NCBI RefSeq assembly: GCF_001746835.1
Contig: NZ_CP016094.1
Location: 3,859,501 to 3,923,500 of the forward strand
Direction of reading: 5' to 3'
From: Lacunisphaera limnophila
Lineage (GTDB): Bacteria > Verrucomicrobiota > Verrucomicrobiia > Opitutales > Opitutaceae
DNA length: 64,000 nucleotides
The translations under genes were made by a program, and so were the position numbers. The notes under the pieces are model-generated. The model searched no databases. It saw only the letters and a list, made by a program, of their open reading frames with translations, and was not told where the DNA came from. This document shows, one piece after another, positions 10,428 to 17,685 of this stretch. Each line of letters begins with the position of its first letter. The first letter of the stretch is position 1.

Positions 10428-10456
10428 GGGCGGGGTTTCCAAACCCCGCCCTTTTT
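10428..10456 (+). terminator. Rho-independent terminator after the discoidin-like gene
   Basis: The arms GGGCGGGGTTT (10428-10438) and AAACCCCGCCC (10441-10451) are perfectly complementary around a two-base centre and are followed by five T (10452-10456). It lies 26 bp after the stop at 10401. The GGCGGGGT/ACCCCGCC core recurs at about 24.8 kb, so it may also be a member of a dispersed palindrome family. Confidence 0.75.
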
Positions 10457-10604
10457 GCGCCCACCTTCGAGCGCGAGCGAAGCCGCCCGCGAGAATCTCC
10501 CCTCCACGGCGAAGTAACCGTGGCACCATTCCCCCAGTTTCGGCCCGGGATGATCAAGACCACGAGGATGCCCACGCCTGCTCAGCCCCCGCCACGCGTA
10601 CCCA

Positions 10605-10633
10605 TTTTTGCGTTTTTTGTGCTTTTTGTGGCC
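10605..10633 (+). repeat. Dispersed T-rich intergenic repeat, copy 1
   Basis: A 29-base segment of the pattern TTTTTGCG-TTTTTTGTG-CTTTTTGTGGCC. It matches a segment at 12877-12904 and, inverted, one at 12827-12855. It lies in the leader of the GT39 gene. It is strongly strand-biased in T and unlike the GC-rich surroundings. No gene is associated with it; it looks like a small non-coding repeat family. Confidence 0.6.
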
Positions 10634-10673
10634 AATCCTTCAGGGAGATTTAGACTTCAGATCACCCCCGCCC

Positions 10674-12125
10674 ATGCCGCCCGTCCTCACCCGCTGGCTC
10701 CCGCTCGCCCTGCTCGCCCTCTTGGCGTTCGGCGTGCGCGTCTGGGACCTCGACCGCCGGCCCATGCACGCCGACGAGGCCAACCAGGCCGTGAAGGCCG
10801 GCGAACTGCTCGAGCACGGCCGCTACGCCTTCGATCCCGTCGACCACCACGGTCCGACGCTCTACTACTCCGTACTGCCGATCGCCTGGCTGCGCGGCGA
10901 GTCCACGCTCGCGGAACTCACCGAGACCACCGTCCGCCTCGTCCCCGCCCTCGCCGGCGTGGCTTCGGTGCTGCTGCTCTTCCTGCTCGCCCGCCCGTTG
11001 GGCCACTGGCCGGCCCTTGCCGCCGCCGCCTTCCTCGCCCTCTCCCCGCCCGCCGCCTACTACAGCCGCTACTTCGTGCAGGAGACGCTGCTCGCCACCT
11101 TCCTCCTCGGAGCGCTCGTCTGCGCCCAACGCTGGTGGGTCACCGGCCGGCTCGCCTGGGCCGTCGGCGCCGGGCTCTGCGCCGGCCTGATGCAAGCCAC
11201 CAAGGCCAGCACGCCGCTGCTCGTTCTGGCCGTGCTGGGCGGTCTGGTCATCGCGCGACCACGCCGCCCCGTCTCAACGAACGTTTTGCGCGATCTGGCC
11301 TGTGCCGGCCTCGCCGCCCTCATCCTCGCCGCCCTTTTCTATTCATCCTTCGGCACGCACCCGCGCGGTCTGGTTGACGCGCTGCTGACCTATCCCGCCA
11401 TGACCGCTCGGCTCGGCCTCGGCACCGGCCATGAAAAACCCTGGTGGTACTACCTCGGCCTGTTCGGTTGGCAAAAGGTCGGCGGGCTCACCACCCACCA
11501 ACTCGCCTTCAGTACGCTCGCCCTGGCCGGCCTGATCTTTGCCTTCACCCCGCGCGCCAGCCACCTGCTGCGCTGGGCTGCGGGCAGCGGCGCCCTGCTG
11601 CTGATCATTCTGTCCGCCAGCGCCTACAAGACTCCGTGGCACGCCCTCCACGTTGTGCCGTTCCTTTCCTTGCTGGCCGCGGGCGCCTTCGCCGCCCTGC
11701 CCCAGCGACCAACCTCCCGCTTCCTCGCCGTCGGCCTCGCCTTGGCCGCCCTGTATTCCCAAGCCCAACAGGTCCGCCTGACTTCCTTTCTGCGCCCGGC
11801 TGACGAACGCAACCCCTACGCCTACGTCCACACCTCACCGGATGTGCGGAAAGTGCGTACCCTGGTCACGGCCGCCCAAGCCGCCCGGCCCGACCGGCCC
11901 GTGCGCGTCATCAGCGAGGAAGCCTGGCCCTTGCCCTGGTACCTGCGCGGCCTGACGGGAATTGGTTATTGGTCCACGGTGCCGGCTGCATGCGACGGGG
12001 CCCTCGTCATCACCTCCGCTGGGCTTGCTGATGAGGTCCGTTCGCACCTGACCGGCGACTACGACACCACCTTCGTCGGCCTCCGCCCCGGCTTCGTTTT
12101 GGTCGTTTTCACCCCCCGGTCATGA
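10674..12125 (+). CDS. GT39-type membrane glycosyltransferase, Agl23/TIGR03663-like
   Basis: A 483-residue polytopic membrane protein. After the first helix comes RRPMHADEANQAVKAGELLE, where the Asp-Glu pair is typical of GT39/PMT-type lipid-phosphosugar-dependent transferases. The motif YAFDPVDHHGPTLYY is typical of the family annotated as flippase activity-associated Agl23. About ten helices follow. I chose the ATG at 10674; upstream sequence in the frame falls in the T-rich repeat. The next gene, a dolichol-phosphate-mannose-synthase-like GT2, overlaps its stop by ATGA, so the pair is translationally coupled. The likely scheme is that the GT2 makes a polyprenyl-phosphate sugar that this enzyme uses on the periplasmic side. 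The acceptor is unknown. Confidence 0.78.
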   Translation: MPPVLTRWLPLALLALLAFGVRVWDLDRRPMHADEANQAVKAGELLEHGRYAFDPVDHHGPTLYYSVLPIAWLRGESTLAELTETTVRLVPALAGVASVLLLFLLARPLGHWPALAAAAFLALSPPAAYYSRYFVQETLLATFLLGALVCAQRWWVTGRLAWAVGAGLCAGLMQATKASTPLLVLAVLGGLVIARPRRPVSTNVLRDLACAGLAALILAALFYSSFGTHPRGLVDALLTYPAMTARLGLGTGHEKPWWYYLGLFGWQKVGGLTTHQLAFSTLALAGLIFAFTPRASHLLRWAAGSGALLLIILSASAYKTPWHALHVVPFLSLLAAGAFAALPQRPTSRFLAVGLALAALYSQAQQVRLTSFLRPADERNPYAYVHTSPDVRKVRTLVTAAQAARPDRPVRVISEEAWPLPWYLRGLTGIGYWSTVPAACDGALVITSAGLADEVRSHLTGDYDTTFVGLRPGFVLVVFTPRS

Positions 12126-12820
12126 GCGCGCATACCTCACTCGTGATCCCGCTCTACAACGAGGCTGGCAACATTCTGCCCCTCGTCGGCGCCTGTGTGG
12201 ACGTGCTGAACGCCCGCGGCCGTGACTATGAAATCATCCTCGTGGACGACGGCAGCACCGACGGCACCGCGGCGGAAATCAAGGAAGCGTGCGCGCGCTG
12301 GCCCCGTTGCGTGGTCCTGACCCGGCCGCACGCCGGCCAGGCGGCGGCGCTGCTCGCCGGCCTGCAGGCCGCGCGCGGCGATCTGCTCCTGACCCTCGAT
12401 GGTGACGGCCAGAACGACCCGCGGGATTTCCCGGCGCTCCTTGATCTCGTGGAGTCGGATCAGGTTGACCTCGCCTGCGGCTGGCGGGTGGACCGGCACG
12501 ACAGCACCCTGCGCCGCGTGATGTCCCGCCTCGCGAATCTTGTGCGCCGCCGGGTGCTGGCGGACGGCGTCCACGACGCCGGTTGCCAGCTCCGGGTCAT
12601 GCGCCGCACCGTCCGTGACGCGCTTTTCCCCTTCGAACTGATGCAGTCCTTCATTCCCGCCATCGCCGTCGCCGCGGGTTTCCGCGTCGGCGAACTCCCC
12701 GTCCGGCATCACCCCCGCCGCCACGGCGACTCGAAGTACGGATTCCTTCGGCTCTGGCTCAGTCCGGCCCTCGCCATGCTCCGCCTCCGCCGCGAGCTCC
12801 GCCAAAAATTCCCCCGATGA
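12122..12820 (+). CDS. GT2 family glycosyltransferase, polyprenyl-phosphate mannose/glucose synthase-like
   Basis: A 232-residue cytoplasmic GT-A enzyme. Motifs in order are SLVIPLYNEAGNI (residues 5-17), IILVDDGSTDGTAAEIK (about 38-54), HAGQAAALLAGLQAA (about 71-85) and LDGDGQNDPRDFP (about 94-106), the last with the metal-binding Asp-x-Asp. HHPRRHGDSKYG near residue 200 is the usual C-terminal signature of DPM1-like enzymes. There is no C-terminal membrane domain, so it is the short soluble type. The ATG overlaps the stop of the GT39 gene by four bases. The expected reaction is transfer of a hexose from a nucleotide sugar to polyprenyl phosphate; the sugar cannot be read from the sequence. 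Confidence 0.85.
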   Translation: MSAHTSLVIPLYNEAGNILPLVGACVDVLNARGRDYEIILVDDGSTDGTAAEIKEACARWPRCVVLTRPHAGQAAALLAGLQAARGDLLLTLDGDGQNDPRDFPALLDLVESDQVDLACGWRVDRHDSTLRRVMSRLANLVRRRVLADGVHDAGCQLRVMRRTVRDALFPFELMQSFIPAIAVAAGFRVGELPVRHHPRRHGDSKYGFLRLWLSPALAMLRLRRELRQKFPR

Positions 12821-12826
12821 AGGTTT

Positions 12827-12904
12827 GGCCCCAGAAAGCACAGAAGGCGCAGAAGGTTTCACGCAAGCCTGGTTCATTTTTGCGCCTTCTGTGCTTTTGT
12901 GGCC
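12827..12904. repeat. Inverted pair of the dispersed T-rich repeat (copies 2 and 3)
   Basis: Copy 3 (12827-12855, purine-rich with the core AAAGCACAGAAGGCGCAG) and copy 2 (12877-12904, T-rich with the core TGCGCCTTCTGTGCTTTTGT) are imperfect reverse complements separated by about 21 bases. Copy 2 resembles the 10605-10633 segment in direct orientation. The pair begins 7 bp after the GT2 stop and could fold into a long hairpin in RNA. A second short motif follows at about 12928-12960 (two related ATCCG...ATC/CATCCGCGG units). Confidence 0.6.
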
Positions 12905-12980
12905 CACCTTGCCTTGGTTTGCTTCTACATCCGGGATCATTCGTGTCATCCGCGGTTAAAAATGTCTTTCTCTTCGTAAG

Positions 12981-13817
12981 ATGAATCCCGTCCGCTTCGA
13001 GCATGAGGCCATGGCCACGACCTTCGAGCTCTTCCTCGACGGCCACCCTCCTGACTACGCCCGCCAGGCCGCCGGCGCCGCCTTCCGCGAGCTCGACCGC
13101 CTCGAGGGCGAACTCAGCCGCTACGTGGAATCGAGCGACATCGCCCGCGCCAACCGCTTGGCCCCGGGCGAGACGATCGCGATCGGCGAGGACACCCTGC
13201 ATTGCCTCCTGCTGGCCGGCGAGGTTTCCGCGGCCACGCAACGCACCTTCGACCCGGCCTATGCCTCGGTTCCGCTCACCGACGCCCCGCCCGGCGCCCC
13301 GCTCTACCAGCTCGATCCCTCGGCGCACACCCTCACCTCCCTGGCCGGTCGACTGCATCTGGATCTGGGCGCCGTGGGCAAGGGCTATGCCCTGGATCGC
13401 CTGGCCGCGACGCTGCGCGAGTGGGATGTCACCGCCGCTCTCCTCCAAAGCGGCGGCAGCTCCGCCCTGGCCCTCGCCGCTCCCCCAGGCGAAGCCGGCT
13501 GGGCGGTCGGCCTCGGCGAAGGTGAGAGCTACCGTACCCTGTCACTCGTCGACGCCGCGCTGAGCGGCTCTGGCATCGCCGTCAAGGGCACCCACCTCGT
13601 TGACCCCCGCACCGGTGCGCCCGCGGCCCGGCGCCAACGCGTCTGGGCCCTGGCGGCCAACGCCGCCGCCTCGGATGCCCTCTCCACCGCCTTCTTCGTC
13701 ATGACGGCGGACGAGATCACATCCTTCTGCGCGACGCATCCTACCATCGGCGCCGCCTGGCAACCGCCTGAAGGTGCCCTGCTCATCCGGGGCGCGTGGC
13801 CCGCCCTCCGCCCATGA
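12981..13817 (+). CDS. apbE: FAD:protein FMN transferase (ApbE family)
   Basis: A 278-residue ApbE-fold protein, shorter than the usual 320-350 because it has no signal peptide or lipobox, so it is predicted to be cytoplasmic. Recognisable motifs are EAMATTFELFLDG at the start, YVESSDIARANRLAPG near residue 50, RTFDPAYASV near residue 90, LDLGAVGKGYALDRLA near residue 130 (FAD-binding loop) and GIAVKGTHLVDPRTGAPA near residue 200 (metal and FAD site). The family transfers FMN from FAD to Ser/Thr of target flavoproteins such as RnfG or NqrC, or of secreted flavin domains. No target is visible beside it. Its stop overlaps the start of the fourth permease by ATGA, which suggests translational coupling between two apparently unrelated functions. 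Confidence 0.85.
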   Translation: MNPVRFEHEAMATTFELFLDGHPPDYARQAAGAAFRELDRLEGELSRYVESSDIARANRLAPGETIAIGEDTLHCLLLAGEVSAATQRTFDPAYASVPLTDAPPGAPLYQLDPSAHTLTSLAGRLHLDLGAVGKGYALDRLAATLREWDVTAALLQSGGSSALALAAPPGEAGWAVGLGEGESYRTLSLVDAALSGSGIAVKGTHLVDPRTGAPAARRQRVWALAANAAASDALSTAFFVMTADEITSFCATHPTIGAAWQPPEGALLIRGAWPALRP

Positions 13818-16210
13818 AACAGTCCATCCGCTCGCTCCTGCGCAGCCCCGGGCACACCCTCGTCGCTTTGCTCACGCTGGCCCTCGGCATCGGCGTCAAC
13901 ACCGCCATGGTCAGCAGCGTGCAGGCGGTGCTGTTCCGCCCCGCCCCGTTCCCGCACCCGGAGCAGATCGCCCGCATCATCGGCGAAACCCCGCAGGGCC
14001 GCATGGACATGTTTTCGCACGCGGAACTGCAGGAAATCCGGGCCGGGACCACGGCCTTCGCCTCGCTGACCACACTCGGCTGGGACTATCAGACCTTCGC
14101 CGAGACCGGCCAGCCGACCACGCGCCTCGTCGGGGTCAACGCCAGCGCGGAGATGTTCACCCTCTTCGGCGCGCTCCCCGCCCTCGGCCGCGCGTTCACC
14201 GCCGAGGAGAACCAGCCGGGGCGCAACCACGTGATCGTGATCAGCCACACCCTGTGGCACGAACGCTACGGCGGTCGCCCGGATGTGCTCGGCCGGGTCG
14301 TCCGGCTCAACGGCGAGCCGGTCGAGATCATCGGGGTGATGCCCGCCTCGTTTGAATTTCAACCGCTCTGGGACCAGGCCCAATTCTGGCGCCCCCTGAG
14401 CTTCACCCCCGAGCAGCAGCAGTGGCGCGACCTGCGCATTTTCACCCTGTTCGGCCGCCTTCTACCCGACTCCTCCCTCGCCGCGGCCACCGCCGGACTG
14501 GCCCCGCTCGCCGAGACCCAGGCCCGGGCTCATCCCTCGATTTATGGCGGGTTTCGCTATCGCGTGCTGTCCCTGCAGGAATCCGTCACCGATCCCCTCG
14601 TCCGCAACATCAGCTGGATGCTCCTCGCCCTCTCGGTCTTTGTCCTGCTCATCGCCTGCGCCAATCTGGCGAACCTGCAGCTGGCCCGCACCACCGCCCG
14701 CGCTCGCGACCTGGCAATCCGCGCCGCCCTCGGCGCCACCCGGGGCACCCTCATCGGCCACCAGCTGCGTGAATGCCTCGTCCTCGCCCTGGCCGGCGGC
14801 GCCCTTGGCCTGCTCGTGGCCACCGGCCTCAATCGCGTGATCGCCCGCCGGCTCCTCGGCGGCACCACCGACATCAGCCTCGACCTGACCACCCTGGGCA
14901 TCACCTGCGCGGTGGCTCTCTTCACCGGCATCCTCTTCGGCATCTTCCCTGCCTGGCTCGCCGCCCGCACCGATGTGAACGCCGTGCTCAAGCAGCAGGC
15001 CCGCGGCTCCAGCGCCGGCCGCGGCCAGGCTCGCGCCCGCAATTTGCTCATCGTCGCCGAGGTCGCGCTCGCCCTCGTCCTGCTCGGCGGCGCAGGCGTC
15101 ATGCACCGGGGCCTTGCCCGCCTGTTGGAACGGCCCGCCGGCTGGGATACCGGCCGGATCCTCACCGGCATCCTCCCCGTCCCCGACGCGCGCATCAACA
15201 ACGACCCCCAGCGCGCCGCCTTCTTCCTCCAGCTCGAGAGCCGGCTGGCCGCCCTCCCCGGGGTCGAACAGGCCGCCATCGCCACCTCTCTCCCGATCAA
15301 CGGCTATAACGCCGATCGCCAGGTGCTGCGCGCGGACCAGACCCCGGGCTCCGCCGCGCAACTCCCCGCCGCCAGCCACGTCATGGTCACTCCCGGCTTT
15401 TTCGCCACCCTCGGCATCCCGCTGCTCGAGGGCCGCCTGTTCCCCGCCGACACGCGGGCCAACGGCCCCCGCGTGGTCGTCATCAACGCCGCGCTCGCCC
15501 GCGCCCTCTGGCCGGGCCAGAGCGCGATCGGTCAGCGCCTGGGCAGCATGGACAGCGGCACCGCTTACTGGGCCGAGGTAATCGGGGTCGTGCGCGACGT
15601 CGACGCCGTCGCGCGGCTGCAACCCGCGGCCACGCCGTTTGTGGTCTACAAGCCCCTCGTGCATGAACCCTGGGGCTGGGTCTACCTCGTCGTCCGGAGC
15701 GAGCGGCCCGAACTGCAGGTCGATCCGCTCCAGCGCGCGGTGGTGGCCCTGGACCCGGAAATGCCCAGCTACGGCATCTGGACCGTTCCCCAGGCCGTGC
15801 GCGAGGTCCAGCACAACGTCCGCCTCTCAGCCGAGCTGCTTTCCGCCTTTGCCCTGCTGGGGCTGGCCCTCGCCGCGGTCGGGATCTACGGCGTGACCGC
15901 CAACCTCGTCGCCCAGCGCACGGGTGAATTCGGCATCCGCCTGGCGCTGGGGGCGCGGCCCTCCGACCTGCTGCGTCTGGTGCTGTGGCACGGTCTCACC
16001 CTCGCGGCCACCGGCCTCCTGCTCGGCGCCGCGGGCGCCTTGGCCCTCGCCCGCTACCTCGGCTCCCTGATGCCACGCGTCGCGGGCCTCGATTTTCCGG
16101 CCTTGGCCGGGGTCGCGGGGCTCCTGCTGGCCGTCACCCTCGTTGCCTGCTACCTGCCAGCCCGGCGGGCCACCCAGGTCGACCCCCTCGAAGCCCTGCG
16201 CACGGAATAA
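13814..16210 (+). CDS. ADOP-type duplicated ABC permease, copy 4
   Basis: A 798-residue double MacB_PCD/FtsX permease. I chose the ATG at 13814 because MKQSIRSLLRSPGHTLVALL aligns with the other copies. The first FtsX bundle is near residue 266 ([18 protein letters not shown]), the second carries AAVGIYGVTANLVAQRT, and the end reads ARRATQVDPLEALRTE. The segment DVNAVLKQQARGS matches copy 2, suggesting these two share a more recent ancestor. The start overlaps the apbE stop by four bases. As with the other copies there is no ATPase or membrane-fusion partner in the neighbourhood. Confidence 0.9.
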   Translation: MKQSIRSLLRSPGHTLVALLTLALGIGVNTAMVSSVQAVLFRPAPFPHPEQIARIIGETPQGRMDMFSHAELQEIRAGTTAFASLTTLGWDYQTFAETGQPTTRLVGVNASAEMFTLFGALPALGRAFTAEENQPGRNHVIVISHTLWHERYGGRPDVLGRVVRLNGEPVEIIGVMPASFEFQPLWDQAQFWRPLSFTPEQQQWRDLRIFTLFGRLLPDSSLAAATAGLAPLAETQARAHPSIYGGFRYRVLSLQESVTDPLVRNISWMLLALSVFVLLIACANLANLQLARTTARARDLAIRAALGATRGTLIGHQLRECLVLALAGGALGLLVATGLNRVIARRLLGGTTDISLDLTTLGITCAVALFTGILFGIFPAWLAARTDVNAVLKQQARGSSAGRGQARARNLLIVAEVALALVLLGGAGVMHRGLARLLERPAGWDTGRILTGILPVPDARINNDPQRAAFFLQLESRLAALPGVEQAAIATSLPINGYNADRQVLRADQTPGSAAQLPAASHVMVTPGFFATLGIPLLEGRLFPADTRANGPRVVVINAALARALWPGQSAIGQRLGSMDSGTAYWAEVIGVVRDVDAVARLQPAATPFVVYKPLVHEPWGWVYLVVRSERPELQVDPLQRAVVALDPEMPSYGIWTVPQAVREVQHNVRLSAELLSAFALLGLALAAVGIYGVTANLVAQRTGEFGIRLALGARPSDLLRLVLWHGLTLAATGLLLGAAGALALARYLGSLMPRVAGLDFPALAGVAGLLLAVTLVACYLPARRATQVDPLEALRTE

Positions 16211-16211
16211 A

Positions 16212-17108
16212 ATGGAAACAATTCCCGCTGTTTCCTTACTCAAGCGGATGCGCCGACTCCTCCTTCCCCTGACCCTCGCCACCGTGTTGCCCGCGTTCGC
16301 CGCCGACCAGGCCACCCGCGACCAGGTCGCCGAGCTCTTCAAGCAGCGCCAGTGGGCCGAGGCCCAGGCCGTGCTGGAAAAGGTCACCGCCGCCGAGCCC
16401 GCCAATGCCGAGGCCTGGAACTCCCTCGGCCTGACCCACCTCGCCCGCCAGGATGCCGTCCGCGCGGTCACCGCCTTTGAAAAGGCCGTCCAGCTGGATC
16501 CGACCAAGAGCGAGTATGTCTTGCAGGCCGGACACGCCTACGGGGTATCCGCCGTCCAGGCTGGCCTCTTCGGGAAGATGGGCTTCGCGCGGAAATGCAA
16601 GGCCGCCTACGACAAGGCCGTCGAGCTTGATCCCGCGAACATCAACGCCCGCTGGAGCCTCATGGAGTTCTGTCGGCAGGCGCCGGGCTTTTTGGGCGGC
16701 GGCATGGAGCCGGCCTACGCCCAGGCGGAAGCCATCCGCCGGCTCGATGCGCGTCGCGGGCGCGCGGCCTATGCCTCGCTCTACTCCGCGGAAAAGAAAT
16801 ACGCCCAGGCCTTCGCCCTGTACGAGGAGGTCCTGCGCACCCAACCCGCCGACGACGACGCCCTCTTTCAGGTCGGCCGCCTCGCCGCCCGCTCCGGCGA
16901 GCAACTCGACCGTGGCTTGGCCGCGCTCCGGCAACTGGCCACCCTGCCCGACCGCGCCGGCGACGCCCGCCTCCACACCCTCGTCGGCAACATCCTGGAA
17001 AAGAAAGGCGACAAGCCCGGGGCCCGGGCCGCATACGAAACCGCCCTCGCCGGGGACCCGCAATACCCCCAGGCCCTCGAGGCGCTGCGTAAGCTGAAGG
17101 AAGGCTGA
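16212..17108 (+). CDS. Secreted TPR-repeat protein
   Basis: A 298-residue protein with an N-terminal signal peptide (hydrophobic LLLPLTLATVLPAFA, cut before DQAT). At least three tetratricopeptide repeats follow, with motifs such as NAEAWNSLGLTHLARQDAVR and PGARAAYETALAGDPQYPQA. TPRs mediate protein-protein contacts, and periplasmic ones often serve envelope assembly. I start it at 16212, where GGA lies six bases upstream. The ATG at 16248 (MRRLLLPL) would give a shorter and more classical signal peptide and is equally possible. The start lies directly after permease copy 4, so the two may be co-transcribed. The specific role is unknown. Confidence 0.75.
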   Translation: METIPAVSLLKRMRRLLLPLTLATVLPAFAADQATRDQVAELFKQRQWAEAQAVLEKVTAAEPANAEAWNSLGLTHLARQDAVRAVTAFEKAVQLDPTKSEYVLQAGHAYGVSAVQAGLFGKMGFARKCKAAYDKAVELDPANINARWSLMEFCRQAPGFLGGGMEPAYAQAEAIRRLDARRGRAAYASLYSAEKKYAQAFALYEEVLRTQPADDDALFQVGRLAARSGEQLDRGLAALRQLATLPDRAGDARLHTLVGNILEKKGDKPGARAAYETALAGDPQYPQALEALRKLKEG

Positions 17109-17138
17109 CCGGCGGCGCACCCGCGCCACCCCGGCATC

Positions 17139-17621
17139 TCAGGGTTTGATCCGCCGGAAGGGAAATTCCACCCGCCGCGTCGTGCCATCGTCACGCGGGC
17201 CGGCGATCCACGCCAGCACCGAGCCGTCCGGACGCAGGCTGTAGCCGATCGTCTGCGGGAAATCGTGCTCCTTGTTCTCAAAGACGGTCTCGGTCTCCGT
17301 CTGGGTCAGCAGCCGGAACGCCGCCTCCTTTTGCCCGGACGGCTGGGCGATGTAATACAACTCCCCGCCCGGCCCCACGCGGATCTGCATGAACTCATGC
17401 TCGACCACCCGGCTCTTCGCCACCGTGCGCGACATGCCGAGCATGGCCCCGCCGGCCGGCGCCATCCATTGCTCGTCCACCACCCGCCCGTTGCGCTCCA
17501 GCCGCCAGTTGCCCGCCAGCCAGGTCAGCCGCTCCAGCGACGGTGCGATCTCCTTGGTCTCCTGACCAAGAAGTGCGAGCGGCAGCAGGCAGATCAGGAG
17601 GAAGTGGCGTATGATGGTCAT
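17139..17621 (-). CDS. Secreted DUF6265-like protein
   Basis: A 160-residue protein with a signal peptide (MTIIRHFLLICLLPLALLGQ). The mature part begins APSLERLTWLAGNWRLERNG and continues with VVDEQWMAPAGGAMLGMSRT, the signature of the DUF6265 family, a small lipocalin-like beta-barrel of unknown function. It is convergent with the TPR gene, with 30 bp between the stops. Upstream, the MFS transporter ends 64 bp away on the same strand. I can say only that it is probably periplasmic. Confidence 0.75.
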   Translation of the reverse strand: MTIIRHFLLICLLPLALLGQETKEIAPSLERLTWLAGNWRLERNGRVVDEQWMAPAGGAMLGMSRTVAKSRVVEHEFMQIRVGPGGELYYIAQPSGQKEAAFRLLTQTETETVFENKEHDFPQTIGYSLRPDGSVLAWIAGPRDDGTTRRVEFPFRRIKP

Positions 17622-17685
17622 GGGATCAGGCGGACCGAAAGGGATCAGCCGCCCGTGGGCGGCGGCCGATTTCTTCCTTCTTCCT

